From NCBI RefSeq assembly GCF_001632775.1, contig NZ_CP015249.1:2212686-2276685 (forward strand): a stretch of 64,000 nucleotides of DNA, given 5' to 3'. The notes beneath the pieces are model-generated. The model was not told where the DNA came from. It was given only the letters and a program-made list of their open reading frames with translations, and did not search any database. Of the stretch, positions 8,471 through 18,710 are shown one piece after another. Made by a program: the position numbers and the translations under genes. Every line of letters starts with the position of its first letter. The stretch's first letter is position 1. This DNA is from Dokdonella koreensis DS-123 (GTDB lineage: Bacteria > Pseudomonadota > Gammaproteobacteria > Xanthomonadales > Rhodanobacteraceae).

Positions 8471-9352
8471 TCAGGCCAGTCCGGCCTGCTTCATGACTTC
8501 GGCGGCGTAGTCTTCCACGACCTTCTCGATACCCTCGCCGACGACCAGGCGGTGCATCGAAACGACTTCCGCGCCTTCCTTCTTGAGGACGGCGCCGACG
8601 GTCTCGTTGCTGTCCAGCACGTAGGGCTGGCCGGTGAGCGTGACGTCGTTGATGATCTTGTTGATCTTTCCGCTGATGATCTTCTCGAGGATCTCGGCCG
8701 GCTTGGCCTTGTCCTTCTCGGACATCTTGGCCAGCTCGATCTCCTTCTCCTTGGCGATGAAGTCGGCCGGGACGTCCTTCTCGGCGATGTACGGGGGATT
8801 CATCGCGGCGACGTGCATCGCGATGCCGCGTGCCAGCTCGGCGGAACCCCCCTTGACCTCGACCAGGACGCCGATGCGCCCGCCATGCACGTAGGCACCG
8901 ACCGCGTGGGCGCTGTCGAGGCTGACGAGACGGCGCACCTGGACGTTCTCGCCGACCTTGGCGATCAGCGCCGAGCGCGCTTCCTCGACCGTGCCGCCGC
9001 CCGGATAGGTAGCGGCCTTGAGTGCGGCCACGTCGGCCACGCCGGCACCGGCGACCGCCGCCTTGGCGACGTTCTCGACGAAGCCGAGGAAGTTCTCGTC
9101 CTTCGCCACGAAGTCGGTCTCGCTGTTGATCTCGACCAGCGCCGAGCGCGAGCCTTCCTGGCCCAGGACGATGCGGCCCTCGGCGGCCACGCGGTCGGCC
9201 TTCTTGTCGGCCTTGGCGAGCCCGGCCTTGCGCAGCCACTCGATGGCGGCTTCGATGTCGCCGTTGTTCTGGGTGAGCGCCTTCTTGCACTCCATCATGC
9301 CGGCGCCGGAACGCTCACGCAGTTCCTTGACCAGCTGTGCGGTGATTTCCAT
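8471..9352 (-). CDS. tsf: Translation elongation factor Ts
   Basis: EF-Ts is the guanine nucleotide exchange factor that recharges EF-Tu. The 293-residue protein begins [26 protein letters not shown], the highly conserved UBA-like N-terminal domain, and contains the T-D-F-V-A-K-D (EF-Tu contacting) motif near residue 80. The ATG at 9352 is the conserved family start. It follows rpsB after a 151-base gap, normal for the rpsB-tsf operon, and ends at a terminator. Confidence 0.98.
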   Translation of the reverse strand: MEITAQLVKELRERSGAGMMECKKALTQNNGDIEAAIEWLRKAGLAKADKKADRVAAEGRIVLGQEGSRSALVEINSETDFVAKDENFLGFVENVAKAAVAGAGVADVAALKAATYPGGGTVEEARSALIAKVGENVQVRRLVSLDSAHAVGAYVHGGRIGVLVEVKGGSAELARGIAMHVAAMNPPYIAEKDVPADFIAKEKEIELAKMSEKDKAKPAEILEKIISGKINKIINDVTLTGQPYVLDSNETVGAVLKKEGAEVVSMHRLVVGEGIEKVVEDYAAEVMKQAGLA

Positions 9353-9503
9353 CGGAAAACCTCGATTGCTTGCGACGCGGCGGCGACCCGCCGCGTGGAA
9401 TGTAGAGATGTCGGTGACGACGGCCGTGCCGGCGCGTCGCCCGCCTCGCGGGAGAGGAACCGGCAAGCGCGACAGGCTAGCGCCGCACGCTTGCCGGCAT
9501 GTG

Positions 9504-10385
9504 TCACTCGCTCCGGTCGGCGCCGCCGCGCGGGGCGTCGCCACGCTTGCCGGCCGGTGCGCCACGGCGGTTCGGCGGTGCCTTGCGCGGTGCCGGCTTG
9601 TTGCGGCGGTTGTCGCGGTCGGCGGCGTCCTTCTTCGTGACAGGGTTGCCGTCGGCGTCCAGCTCGACGAACTCGTCCTTCTCGCTGGCCGCGATCTGCG
9701 GGGCGGCCGCCTTGCCTTCCAGGACCGCGTCGGCGACGGCGCGCGCATAGAGTTGCACCGCGCGGATCGCGTCGTCGTTGCCGGGGATCGCGTAGTCGAC
9801 CAGGCTCGGGTCGTAGTTGGTGTCGACCACCGCCACGACCGGGATGCCGAGCTTCTTGGCTTCGAGCACGGCGATGTTCTCGTGGCCGATGTCGATCACG
9901 AACAGCGCGTCGGGCAGGCGGCCCATGTCCTTGATGCCGCCCAGCGACTTCTCGAGCTTCTCGCGCTCGCGCTGGAGGCTCAGGATCTCGTGCTTGACCA
10001 GGCGGTCGAAGGTGCCGTCCGTCGCGCCGGCCTCCAGCTCCTTGAGCCGGGCCACGGACTGCTTGACGGTACGGAAGTTGGTCAGCATGCCGCCGAGCCA
10101 GCGGGCAGCGATGTACGGCATGCCGCAGCGGGCGGCTTCTTCCTTGACCGCGTCGCGCGCCGAGCGCTTGGTGCCGACGAACAGGATCGTGCCGCGCTTC
10201 TGCGCCAGGCCCGACACGAAGTTCATCGCGTCGTTGAACAGCGGCAGGGTCTTCTCGAGGTTGATGATGTGGATCTTGCCGCGCGCGCCGAAGATGTAGT
10301 CGGCCATGCGGGGATTCCAGTAACGCGTCTGGTGACCGAAGTGCACGCCAGCTTCCAGCATCTGGCGCATCGTGACCTGAGGCAT
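9504..10385 (-). CDS. rpsB: 30S ribosomal protein S2
   Basis: Ribosomal protein S2 binds the head/body junction of the 30S subunit near S1. The 293-residue product has the conserved blocks [40 protein letters not shown] and V-D-T-N-Y-D-P. It is longer than the roughly 240-residue E. coli protein because of a lysine-, arginine- and proline-rich C-terminal tail of about 45 residues. The ATG at 10385 gives [11 protein letters not shown]; a second ATG five codons later is possible. In gammaproteobacteria S2 represses its own operon through the leader RNA, here the roughly 300 bases upstream. Confidence 0.97.
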   Translation of the reverse strand: MPQVTMRQMLEAGVHFGHQTRYWNPRMADYIFGARGKIHIINLEKTLPLFNDAMNFVSGLAQKRGTILFVGTKRSARDAVKEEAARCGMPYIAARWLGGMLTNFRTVKQSVARLKELEAGATDGTFDRLVKHEILSLQREREKLEKSLGGIKDMGRLPDALFVIDIGHENIAVLEAKKLGIPVVAVVDTNYDPSLVDYAIPGNDDAIRAVQLYARAVADAVLEGKAAAPQIAASEKDEFVELDADGNPVTKKDAADRDNRRNKPAPRKAPPNRRGAPAGKRGDAPRGGADRSE

Positions 10386-10686
10386 TTGATTGACTCCAAT
10401 CGTGCGTGGGCGACCGTGCCGGTATGATTGCGGCTCGGTACTGCCCGGGGTTGAACCTCCACGTATCCCCGCCTGCGACCCGAGGCCTGTTCGGCCCGGG
10501 CACCCCGAAAGCGGTGACGATACGTGTGCGGATTTGGCGGGTTCGCCATCTATGGCCTTGCCGGATTGCCCGGCGGGCCATATTTCCGTAGCGTCGCCAG
10601 CAACTTGCGATAACGGCGCCACGAAACCGTACAATTGTACGCCGTCCCCGGCACCGCCACAAGTCATCCGGAACCGCTCACTGCCC
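10386..10686. promoter_or_regulatory. Divergent promoter region of rpsB-tsf and map
   Basis: This 301-base gap holds the start signals of two divergent core operons. Toward map, TACAAT at 10630-10635 looks like a -10 element, with TTGCGA about 19 bases upstream. The -10 lies inside a perfect 12-base palindrome, GTACAATTGTAC (10629-10640), so the same hexamer also reads TACAAT on the minus strand. Toward rpsB, the segment left of about 10590 would be its leader RNA. The exact start sites are inferred. Confidence 0.5.
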
Positions 10687-11454
10687 ATGCACGTCAAGAT
10701 CAAGACTCCCGACCAGATCCAGAAGATGCGCGAGGCCGGCCGCCTGGCCGCCGAAGTGCTGGAAATGCTCGTCGAACACGTCAAGCCCGGCGTGACCACC
10801 GAGGAACTGGACCGTCTGGCCCACGACCACATCGTCGACGTGCAGAAGGCGGTCCCCGCCAACGTCGGCTACAAGGGCTATCCCAAGACCCTGTGCACGT
10901 CCGTCAACCACGTGATCTGCCACGGGATCCCGAGTCCGTCGAAGGTGCTCAAGGACGGCGACATCGTCAACATCGACGTCACCGTGATCCGCGACGGCTG
11001 GCATGGCGACACCAGCCGCATGTACTTCGTCGGCCAGCCGTCGGTGCTGGCCAGGCGGCTGGTGGACACCACGCTCGAAGCGATGCTGCGCGGCATCGCG
11101 CAGGTACGCCCCGGGGCGACGCTCGGCGACATCGGCCACGCGATCCAGAAGCACGCCGAGGCGCAGGGCTTCTCGGTCGTGCGCGAGTACTGCGGGCACG
11201 GCATCGGGCAGATCTACCACGAGGACCCGCAGGTGCTGCACTACGGCCAGGCCGGCGCGGGCCTGCGCCTGGAGAAGGGCATGACCTTCACGGTCGAGCC
11301 GATGCTCAACGCCGGCAAGCCGCAGACCCGCCTGCTGCCGGACGGCTGGACCGTGGTGACGCGCGACCACTCCCTGTCGGCCCAGTGGGAGCACACCATC
11401 GTCGTCACCGACGACGGCCACGAGATCCTGACGCCCTGGCCGCGAGCGGCCTGA
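10687..11454 (+). CDS. map: Methionine aminopeptidase, type I
   Basis: Map removes the initiator methionine from nascent proteins in the cytoplasm using two metal ions. The 255-residue protein shows the expected ligands: D in N-I-D-V-T-V-I, D in W-H-G-D-T-S-R-M, H in G-H-G-I-G, E in F-T-V-E-P-M and E in Q-W-E-H-T-I-V-V, together with the substrate histidine in C-H-G-I-P. The ATG at 10687 gives the standard N-terminus [12 protein letters not shown]. It is the first gene of a run with glnD, dapD and dapE and is divergent from rpsB, a typical gammaproteobacterial order. Confidence 0.98.
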   Translation: MHVKIKTPDQIQKMREAGRLAAEVLEMLVEHVKPGVTTEELDRLAHDHIVDVQKAVPANVGYKGYPKTLCTSVNHVICHGIPSPSKVLKDGDIVNIDVTVIRDGWHGDTSRMYFVGQPSVLARRLVDTTLEAMLRGIAQVRPGATLGDIGHAIQKHAEAQGFSVVREYCGHGIGQIYHEDPQVLHYGQAGAGLRLEKGMTFTVEPMLNAGKPQTRLLPDGWTVVTRDHSLSAQWEHTIVVTDDGHEILTPWPRAA

Positions 11455-11461
11455 GTCCCCG

Positions 11462-14134
11462 ATGAGCGGCGCGCCGAACGATCGCGAGGCGCCGCCCCAC
11501 CGCGAACCGGCGGTGCCGGCACTGCGGCGCCTGGCCGACCCCATCCCCCGCTCGGGCGTCGATGCGAGCGCCCGCCTGGGCCTGCGCCAGTTCCTGGCCG
11601 ATGGCGACCGCGACCTCACCGGCGCGTTCGGCGACGGCGTCGCGGCGACGCGCCTGGTCGCGGCGCGGGCGGCCATGGTCGACCGGGTCGCGCTGCACGT
11701 CTGGCGCGCCTGGCTCGGCGACCGGGAAGGCATGGCGCTGCTGGCCGTCGGCGGCTACGGGCGGCGCGAGCTGTTCCCGCATTCGGACGTGGACCTGCTG
11801 GTGCTGACCGCCGGCCCGATCGCCGAGGCCCGCCAGCAGCGGGCGCTCGAGATGTTCCTCTCCACGCTGTGGGACATCGGCCTCAAGCCGGGCCATGCCG
11901 TGCGCGACGCGGACGGCTGCCGCCGGCTGGCCGGCCAGGACGAGACCGTCTATTCGGCCCTGCTCGACGCGCGCCCGCTGGCCGGGGACGACGCCCTGGG
12001 CACGGCGCTGACCGCATCGCTGCCGGACCAGCGCCTGTGGACGCCGCTGGCCTTCCTGGAGGCCAAGCAGGCCGACCGCGTCGCGCGCCGGCGACGCTTC
12101 GGCGACACCGCCTACAACCTGGAACCCAACCTCAAGGAAGGCCCCGGCGGCCTGCGCGACCTGCACCTGATCGCCTGGCTCGATCGCATCGCTGCGGCCA
12201 CGCTGCTGGACGAAGACGAGCGCCAGGCCGTGGCCACCGCCCGCGAGCGCCTGTTCCGGGTCCGCTACGCCCTGCACCTGGAGGCGGGGCGGCCGGAGGA
12301 ACGGCTGCTGTTCGACCACCAGCGGTCGCTGGCCCAGCGCTTCGGCTATCGCGACGAAAGCCGGCGCAACCTGGGCGTCGAGCAGTTCATGCAACGCTAT
12401 TTTCGTGCGACCAGCCGCATCGCGGCCGCCTGCGACGATGCGATCGACCGGGCGCTGGAGCGGCTGGAACCGGCACCGCCGACCGCCGTCCCGATCGGCG
12501 ACGGCCTGGTGCGCATCGGCGACCGCATCGCCCTGGACGAGGCCGTCTCGCTCGAACGGGAACCGGGCCGCCTCGTCACGCTGTTCGCGTCGCTGGACCG
12601 GCTGCCCGGCGTCACCGGGCTGCGGGCCTCGACCACGCGCCGCGTGCGCCGGCTGCTGCGTGACCCGGCGTTCGATCCCGATCGGGCCGACGTGCTCGCC
12701 GCGGTCCGGGAGGTCCTCGAGGGAGACACGGTCCAGGCCGTCGCGACCGTGTCGACGATGGCGCACTACGGCCTGCTCGCGCGCCTGGTGCCCGGCTTCG
12801 CGCGGGTCAGCGGCCGTATGCAATACGACCTGTTCCATGTCTACACCGTCGACGAGCACACCTTGCGCGTGCTGGGCTTCATGGCGCGCTTCGCCGCACC
12901 CGACCCGAGCGGCGAGTTCGCGCTGGCGCGGTCGATCTTCCCGCGCCTGCCGCAGCCATCGCTGCTGCTGCTGGCCGGCCTGTTCCACGACATCGCCAAG
13001 GGGCGCGGCGGCGACCATTCCGTGCTGGGGGTGGAGGACGCCCAGCAGTTCTGCGCCAAGCTCGGTCTGCCGCGGGCCGACATCGAGCTGGTCGCCTGGC
13101 TGGTGCGCTGGCACCTCCTGATGAGCACGACGGCCCAGCGCCAGGACATCACCGACCCGGAGGTCGTGCATCGCTTCGCCTCCGAGGTGGCCGACTGGGA
13201 GCGACTGGACTACCTGTACCTGCTCACCGTCGCCGACATCTGCGGCACCAGCCCCAAGCTCTGGAACTCCTGGAAGGACCGCCTGCTGTCGGACCTCTAC
13301 GGCGCGACGCGCTTCGCCTTGCGCGAGCGCCGCGAACTGCCTCCGCTGGCGGCGGAGCGCGCCGACGCCTGCCGCGATCGCGCCCGCCGCCTCCTCGACG
13401 GGCGCGGCATCGACGCGGCGGCGATCACGCGCATCTGGAGCGTGTTCCCGGAAAGCAGCTTCCTGCGCTACAGCCCCGACCAGATCGCCTGGCAGACGGC
13501 CGCGATCGCCCAGGCGGACACGCTGCCGCTGGTCAAGGTGCGGCCCGAAGGGCTGCGCGGAACCAGCGAGATCTTCATCCACGCCGCCGACCGGGAAGGC
13601 CTGTTCGCCGCGGTCACCGCCGTACTCGACCGCCGGCAGCTGGACATCGTGGAGGCGCGCGTCGTCACCTCGCGCACCGGCCAGGTGCTCGACACCTTCC
13701 TGATCCTCGATGCGCACGGCCATACCCTGTCCGCGGAGGCCTGCGGGCAGATCGAACGGCAGCTGCTGGACATGCTCGAGCGCCAGGCGTTCGACGTGGT
13801 GCCGGCGGTGCGGACCCTGCCGCGCACGCTCAAGCATTTCCAGGTCGAGCCGCGCGTCGTCTTCCGCGCCGACCCGGTACGCCGCCGGACGCGGCTGGCC
13901 TTGATCTGCACCGACCGTCCCGGCCTCCTGGCGGCCGTCGCGCAGGCCCTGCGCGACCGCAAGGTGCGCGTGCACGATGCGCGCATCGTCACCTTCGGCG
14001 AGCGGGTGGAAGATTTCTTCGAAATCACCGACGATGCCGGCGCACCGCTCGATGCCGCCGCGCAGGAGTCCCTGCGTGCGGTCCTGATGGACCGCCTGCT
14101 GCCCGCGGCCGCGCCGGCTTCGGCCAGCGCGTGA
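11462..14134 (+). CDS. glnD: Bifunctional uridylyltransferase/uridylyl-removing enzyme
   Basis: GlnD is the glutamine sensor that adds UMP to, or removes it from, the PII proteins GlnB and GlnK, and so sets nitrogen assimilation. The 890 residues match the E. coli length. A nucleotidyltransferase domain is shown by [16 protein letters not shown] near residue 97, followed by the GlnD linker, an HD domain with [14 protein letters not shown] near 505 (uridylyl removal), and two C-terminal ACT domains (about 700-780 and 815-885). The ATG at 11462 begins seven bases after the map stop. The gene end overlaps a possible GTG start of dapD. Confidence 0.97.
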   Translation: MSGAPNDREAPPHREPAVPALRRLADPIPRSGVDASARLGLRQFLADGDRDLTGAFGDGVAATRLVAARAAMVDRVALHVWRAWLGDREGMALLAVGGYGRRELFPHSDVDLLVLTAGPIAEARQQRALEMFLSTLWDIGLKPGHAVRDADGCRRLAGQDETVYSALLDARPLAGDDALGTALTASLPDQRLWTPLAFLEAKQADRVARRRRFGDTAYNLEPNLKEGPGGLRDLHLIAWLDRIAAATLLDEDERQAVATARERLFRVRYALHLEAGRPEERLLFDHQRSLAQRFGYRDESRRNLGVEQFMQRYFRATSRIAAACDDAIDRALERLEPAPPTAVPIGDGLVRIGDRIALDEAVSLEREPGRLVTLFASLDRLPGVTGLRASTTRRVRRLLRDPAFDPDRADVLAAVREVLEGDTVQAVATVSTMAHYGLLARLVPGFARVSGRMQYDLFHVYTVDEHTLRVLGFMARFAAPDPSGEFALARSIFPRLPQPSLLLLAGLFHDIAKGRGGDHSVLGVEDAQQFCAKLGLPRADIELVAWLVRWHLLMSTTAQRQDITDPEVVHRFASEVADWERLDYLYLLTVADICGTSPKLWNSWKDRLLSDLYGATRFALRERRELPPLAAERADACRDRARRLLDGRGIDAAAITRIWSVFPESSFLRYSPDQIAWQTAAIAQADTLPLVKVRPEGLRGTSEIFIHAADREGLFAAVTAVLDRRQLDIVEARVVTSRTGQVLDTFLILDAHGHTLSAEACGQIERQLLDMLERQAFDVVPAVRTLPRTLKHFQVEPRVVFRADPVRRRTRLALICTDRPGLLAAVAQALRDRKVRVHDARIVTFGERVEDFFEITDDAGAPLDAAAQESLRAVLMDRLLPAAAPASASA

Positions 14135-14175
14135 GCGCATCGACGGCCCTTGGTTTTCCCATCTGCCTGGACGAC

Positions 14176-14994
14176 ATGATCGAACGACTGATTGAAGATG
14201 CGTGGGAACGCCGCGCACAGCTGGACCCGGCCGAAATCGAAGCGCAGCTCCGCCCCGCGGTCGAGCAGACGATGGACCTGCTCGAGACCGGGCAGGCGCG
14301 CGTCGCCGAGCCGGACGGGCAGGGCGGCTGGCAGGTCAACGCCTGGCTCAAGAAGGCGGTGCTGCTGTACTTCCGGATCAACGGCAACAGCGTGGTCGAC
14401 CGCGGCGCGATGCCGGGTTTCGACAAGGTTCCGCTGCGTTTCATCGACGCCGACGAGGCGGCGTTCCGCAAGGTCGGCGCCCGCTTCGTGCCGGGATCGC
14501 TGGTGCGCCGCGGCGCGCACATCGCCGCGGACGTGGTGCTGATGCCCAGCTACGTGAACATCGGTGCCCATGTCGGCGCCGGGACGATGGTCGACACCTG
14601 GGCGACGGTCGGGTCCTGCGCGCAGATCGGCCGCAACGTCCACCTGTCGGGCGGCGTCGGCATCGGCGGCGTCCTGGAGCCGCTGCAGGCCGGGCCGACG
14701 ATCATCGAGGACGACTGCTTCGTCGGCGCCCGCTCGGAAGTGGTCGAGGGCGTCGTGGTCGAGCGCGGCAGCGTGATCGGCATGGGCGTGTTCCTCGGCC
14801 AGTCGACGCGCATCTACGACCGTGCCAGCGGCACCGTCAGCTACGGCCGCGTGCCCGCCGGCAGCGTCGTGGTGGCCGGCTCGCTGCCGGCGGCGGACGG
14901 CAGCCACAGCCTCTACGCCGCCGTCATCGTCAAGCGCGTCGACGACCGGACACGCGCCAAGACCGCGATCAACGAACTGCTGCGGGGGGAATGA
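14176..14994 (+). CDS. dapD: Tetrahydrodipicolinate N-succinyltransferase
   Basis: DapD adds a succinyl group from succinyl-CoA to tetrahydrodipicolinate in the succinylase branch of lysine and diaminopimelate synthesis. The 272-residue protein is a trimeric left-handed beta-helix enzyme; the hexapeptide region contains [26 protein letters not shown] and [11 protein letters not shown]. The ATG at 14176 aligns with the E. coli start (274 residues). A GTG at 14131, overlapping the glnD stop as GTGA, would add 15 residues and is a real alternative because it would couple the two genes. dapE follows two genes on, same pathway. Confidence 0.96.
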   Translation: MIERLIEDAWERRAQLDPAEIEAQLRPAVEQTMDLLETGQARVAEPDGQGGWQVNAWLKKAVLLYFRINGNSVVDRGAMPGFDKVPLRFIDADEAAFRKVGARFVPGSLVRRGAHIAADVVLMPSYVNIGAHVGAGTMVDTWATVGSCAQIGRNVHLSGGVGIGGVLEPLQAGPTIIEDDCFVGARSEVVEGVVVERGSVIGMGVFLGQSTRIYDRASGTVSYGRVPAGSVVVAGSLPAADGSHSLYAAVIVKRVDDRTRAKTAINELLRGE

Positions 14995-15353
14995 TGGGCG
15001 CCATCACGCTCTATGGCCTGACCAAGTGCTCGACCTGCCAGAAGGCGGTCGCCTGGCTGCAGCGCGCCGGCGTCGAGCACCGGTTCGTCGACTACCGCGA
15101 GCATCCGGTGCCGGCCGCCACGCTCAAGCACTGGGCCGGCGCGGTCGGCGGCTTCGAGAAGCTGGTCAATCGCACCGGCATGACCTGGCGCAACCTTCCC
15201 GACGCGCGCAAGAAGCCCGGCAGCGATGCGGAATGGACGTTGCTGATCCGTGAGTATCCCGCGCTGGTGCGGCGACCGGTGGCCGTCGCCGAGGACGGCG
15301 AGATCAGCCTCGGCTTCAGCGACGCCCTGTTCAAGCGCCGCTTCGCCGCATGA
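14994..15353 (+). CDS. ArsC/Spx-family thioredoxin-fold protein (YffB-like)
   Basis: The 119-residue protein has a thioredoxin-like fold with [10 protein letters not shown] (CxxC at about residues 11-14) and the family's V-D-Y-R and [11 protein letters not shown] blocks. It is close to E. coli YffB, which also sits directly before dapE; YffB is thought to be a glutathione-dependent reductase but its substrate is unproven. True arsenate reduction is unlikely from context. GGGGGGA precedes two adjacent ATG codons (14991 and 14994); the second gives better spacing. It overlaps the dapD stop by one base and dapE by four. Confidence 0.88.
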   Translation: MGAITLYGLTKCSTCQKAVAWLQRAGVEHRFVDYREHPVPAATLKHWAGAVGGFEKLVNRTGMTWRNLPDARKKPGSDAEWTLLIREYPALVRRPVAVAEDGEISLGFSDALFKRRFAA

Positions 15354-16486
15354 GCGAGGTGCTCGCCCTGGCTTCGGCGTTGATCCGGCGCGCCTCGGTG
15401 ACGCCGGACGATGCCGGCTGCCAGGCGCTGCTGGCCGAACGCCTGGCGCGTGCCGGCTTCGCCTGCGAGCACCTGCGCTACGGCGAGGTCGACAATCTCT
15501 GGGCCACGCACGGCAGCGGCGGACCGGTGCTGGTGTTCCTCGGCCATACCGACGTCGTACCGAGCGGGCCGCCCGAGGCCTGGGCCAGCCCGCCGTTCGA
15601 GCCGAGCCTTCGCGACGGCCGTCTCTACGGCCGCGGCGCGGCCGACATGAAGTCGAGCGTCGCGGCGATGACGGTCGCCCTGGAGGCCTTCGTCGCGGCG
15701 CGGCCCGGTCATCGCGGGACCGTCGCCCTGCTGCTCACCTCGGACGAGGAGGGCATCGCCCAGGACGGGATCCGGCGCGTGGCCCGCACCTTCGTCGAGC
15801 GCGGCCAGCGGATCGACTGGTGCGTGGTCGGCGAGCCCTCCTCGCAGCAGGCGCTGGGCGACCTGATCCGCGTCGGCCGGCGTGGCTCCCTAACGGGCCG
15901 CCTGCGCATCGCCGGCATCCAGGGACATGTCGCCTATCCGCACAAGGCGCTCAATCCGATCCACGCCTTCGCGCCGGCGCTCGCGGAACTGGCCGTCACC
16001 CGCTGGGACGCGGGTGACGCGGCCTTTCCGCCGACCTCGTTCCAGGTATCGAACATCAGCGCGGGCACCGGCGCCGACAACGTGATTCCGGGCAGCCTCT
16101 CGGCGGTGTTCAATTTCCGTTTCGGCGTCGCCAGCTCGGCCGACGGCCTGATCGACCGTGTCGAGACGGTGCTGCGCACGCACGCGCTGGACTTCGAGAT
16201 CGCCTGGCATCGCTCCGGCGAACCATTCGTGACGACCGGAGGACGGCTGCGCCAGGTGGTGATCGAAGCGCTCCACATGCGGTGCGGTATGGAGCCCGAG
16301 GCGAGCACCGGCGGCGGAACCTCGGACGGACGTTTCATCGCGCCGCTCGGCGCCGAAGTCGTCGAGCTGGGGCCCTGCAACGAGAGCATCCACAAAATCG
16401 ATGAATCGATCGCGCTGGATGAATTGGAAGCGCTCCCGGGGCTGTATCAGGAAATCGCCGAACGGCTGATCGGCACCGGCGATTAG
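15350..16486 (+). CDS. dapE: Succinyl-diaminopimelate desuccinylase
   Basis: DapE hydrolyses N-succinyl-LL-diaminopimelate to diaminopimelate and succinate using two zinc ions. The 378-residue M20-family protein has G-H-T-D-V-V-P-S-G (metal histidine and aspartate), G-R-G-A-A-D-M-K-S (bridging aspartate), S-D-E-E-G (glutamates) and the C-terminal [11 protein letters not shown] (ligand histidine). The lid domain (about 180-290) is present. It starts at an ATG overlapping the upstream stop (ATGA), so expression is coupled to the ArsC-like gene and dapD. Confidence 0.97.
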   Translation: MSEVLALASALIRRASVTPDDAGCQALLAERLARAGFACEHLRYGEVDNLWATHGSGGPVLVFLGHTDVVPSGPPEAWASPPFEPSLRDGRLYGRGAADMKSSVAAMTVALEAFVAARPGHRGTVALLLTSDEEGIAQDGIRRVARTFVERGQRIDWCVVGEPSSQQALGDLIRVGRRGSLTGRLRIAGIQGHVAYPHKALNPIHAFAPALAELAVTRWDAGDAAFPPTSFQVSNISAGTGADNVIPGSLSAVFNFRFGVASSADGLIDRVETVLRTHALDFEIAWHRSGEPFVTTGGRLRQVVIEALHMRCGMEPEASTGGGTSDGRFIAPLGAEVVELGPCNESIHKIDESIALDELEALPGLYQEIAERLIGTGD

Positions 16487-16790
16487 ATCATTCGCGCGAT
16501 ATCGTCCAGTCCCCTGCGCGGGGCGCTTCGCCGCATCATGTTATTTGGCGAGATGGCGTATCGGCACTATGGAAGCGCTGCCGGCTGCTGTGCTAGGGTT
16601 ATAAGTTATGACCGGACGATCATCCCGGCCGTGGTTTTGCGATAACACTCTTCGTACGGGATGTTTCGTAACCCTCGGTTGATGCAGCGAGTTCTCGCTG
16701 CATCCATGCGGTGATACGCGGCAATCGGACTGCACCTTTCCACTGGAATGCCCGGATACGGATACGGGCCGGATGCTAGGGGAGTCAACG
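16487..16790 (+). promoter_or_regulatory. Leader region of the cytochrome operon with a perfect inverted repeat
   Basis: This 304-base gap has no convincing gene. TATAAG at 16600-16605 could be a -10 element, with no good -35. A perfect 11-base inverted repeat occupies 16681-16691 and 16694-16704 around a two-base centre, about 87 bases before the start codon. It is not followed by T residues, so it looks more like an operator or an RNA structure than a terminator. AGGGGAG at 16778-16784 is the ribosome site of the next gene. Confidence 0.4.
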
Positions 16791-18710
16791 TTGCGCAATA
16801 TGCAGTCTGTTGAACGATGGGTTTCGCCGGTTGGCCTTCGCTCGCTCGCGGTCGTGGTGCTCGCCCTCGTTTCTTTGGCCGCCGCTTCGGTGACGGCACT
16901 GGATTTCACGCCCCACGGTACGCAGCCGGGGCTGCTCAGCGACTTGAACGACGCCTCCACCTGCTCGTCCTGCCATCGCGGGTACGATGCGACCACGGCG
17001 CGTTTTCTGCCGCACAACACCTGGGGCGGTTCGATGATGGCCAACGCGGCCCGCGACCCGCTGTTCTGGGCGGCGCTGGACGTGGCCAACAACGACATTC
17101 CCGGTGTCGGCGACTATTGCATCCGCTGCCACACACCGCGCGGCTGGCTGCGCGGCCATTCGACCAAACCCGGCAATGGCGGCGCCCCCAATCCTCAGGG
17201 CGCATTGGGCTGTCTGCTCGAAGGCAGCTACGACCATGATGCCGGCAAGCTGAACGACTACGGCGGCGTCGACTGCCATTTCTGCCACCGGCTGATGCCC
17301 AGCGGTCCGCAGTCGCAGCCGCTGTTCGTCGAGAACGCCAACTTCTGGGTCGACGACGCCCAGGAATGCCTGACGCCCGACGGTTCGGGCTACGGCGGCC
17401 CGTGCCGCCGCGGCCCCTATACCTATACGGAAGGCAACCTGACGCCGCCGCACGGCTGGGTCTATTCCTCGTACCACGAAAGCTCGGCGATCTGCGGCAA
17501 CTGCCACAACGTGACGTCGCCGCAGACCGATGCGGGCACCTATGCGCAGACGCTGCGCCTCAACAACGGCACCGACACCGGCATCCCGTTCCCGATCGAG
17601 CGCACCTACGCCGAGTGGAACCAGAGCCTGTTCGCCGACGCGATCTTCCGCGACGGCCTGACCGAGGTACCGCAGGGCACGCCGGCCGTGGTCCGCGCCG
17701 AGCAATGCCAGCAATGCCACATGCGCGATTCGCAGGATCCCGCCGCCAAGGCCTGCCAGCAGAATCCCCCCGGCTCGCGCACCGGCAACCTGCCGATCCA
17801 CGACCTCGTCGGCGGCAATACCTGGATCCCGGCGATCATCAAGGGCCAATACGGTGGGCAGAGCGGCCTCGGACGCGACGGCGACTACGACCAGGCGGTG
17901 GCCGCGGCACGCCTGATGCTCGAATCGAGCGCGCAGGTCGGCGCCACCGTGACCGCCTATACCGCGCCGACCCCGGGCAGTGCTGGGTCGGTCAGCGCCA
18001 ACGTGGACATCGTCAACCTCAGCGGCCACAAGCTGCCGACCGGCTATGCCGAAGGTCGCCGCATGTGGATCAATGTCCAGGTGCGCGACGGCAACGCCAA
18101 CGTCGTCGCCGAAAGCGCCGCCTACAACCCGGCGACCGCCGTATTGACCCAGGACGCCCAGGCGAAGGTCTACGAGGCGCTGCAGGGCATCTGGGATCCG
18201 GGCAGCAGCACCTGCAAGACCGAGGAGGCCGGGCGCAAGCTGTTCCACTTCGTGCTGAACAACTGCGTCGCCAAGGACAACCGGATCCCGCCGCTCGGTT
18301 TCCGCGCCAAGACCACCGCGGACCCGAACGGCTACGAGACCCAGCCGGTCGGCTACACCTATCCGGAGACCTCGCCGGGTTCGGGCGTCCTGGTCAATCG
18401 CGACCGCACGCCCTATACCTTCGCGATCCCGGCCGGCACCCAGGGCCCGATCAGCCTGCGTGTCTCGCTGAGGTACCAGACCTCCAGCAAGGAATACATC
18501 GAATTCCTGCGCGACGAAGCCGTCGAGCACGGATTCGCGGCCGAGAACACGCTGTGCTCCGGCGGCCCGGACCGGCCGTTCGACGTGGGTCCCCAGTCGC
18601 AGAGCCGCGGCGAGTACATGTATTCGCTCTGGAACAACCCGGCCTACGGCAAGTCCCCGCCCGAGGACATCCAGGTCGTCACGATTCCCGCCGCGAGGCC
18701 CGCACGATGA
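16791..18710 (+). CDS. Exported five-heme c-type cytochrome
   Basis: The 639-residue protein has an N-terminal signal segment (hydrophobic about 20-38) and five C-x-x-C-H heme sites, at residues 58, 110, 162, 235 and 306 (CSSCH, CIRCH, CHFCH, CGNCH, CQQCH). All lie in the first half. The second half (about 370-639) has no heme sites and looks like beta-sandwich modules, with N-L-S-G-H-K-L-P-T-G-Y near 411. Role inferred: periplasmic or surface electron transfer. Start: AGGGGAG lies six bases before the TTG at 16791; the ATG at 16800 is too far from it (15 bases) and the one at 16773 has no site. It overlaps the lipoprotein gene by four bases (ATGA). I do not recognise a named family; its electron partner is probably encoded next door. 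Confidence 0.85.
   Translation: MRNMQSVERWVSPVGLRSLAVVVLALVSLAAASVTALDFTPHGTQPGLLSDLNDASTCSSCHRGYDATTARFLPHNTWGGSMMANAARDPLFWAALDVANNDIPGVGDYCIRCHTPRGWLRGHSTKPGNGGAPNPQGALGCLLEGSYDHDAGKLNDYGGVDCHFCHRLMPSGPQSQPLFVENANFWVDDAQECLTPDGSGYGGPCRRGPYTYTEGNLTPPHGWVYSSYHESSAICGNCHNVTSPQTDAGTYAQTLRLNNGTDTGIPFPIERTYAEWNQSLFADAIFRDGLTEVPQGTPAVVRAEQCQQCHMRDSQDPAAKACQQNPPGSRTGNLPIHDLVGGNTWIPAIIKGQYGGQSGLGRDGDYDQAVAAARLMLESSAQVGATVTAYTAPTPGSAGSVSANVDIVNLSGHKLPTGYAEGRRMWINVQVRDGNANVVAESAAYNPATAVLTQDAQAKVYEALQGIWDPGSSTCKTEEAGRKLFHFVLNNCVAKDNRIPPLGFRAKTTADPNGYETQPVGYTYPETSPGSGVLVNRDRTPYTFAIPAGTQGPISLRVSLRYQTSSKEYIEFLRDEAVEHGFAAENTLCSGGPDRPFDVGPQSQSRGEYMYSLWNNPAYGKSPPEDIQVVTIPAARPAR

Noticed and set aside
11405-14218. 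937-codon minus-strand frame opposite glnD
   Set aside because: No domain or motif, composition of a shadow frame, and glnD is unquestionable on the other strand.
14994-15353. Arsenate reductase with an ars operon
   Set aside because: No ars genes nearby; placement directly before dapE matches YffB rather than ArsC proper.
16606-16899. 97-codon minus-strand frame in the cytochrome leader
   Set aside because: Overlaps the start of the cytochrome gene, has no ribosome site and reads like composition-driven nonsense.
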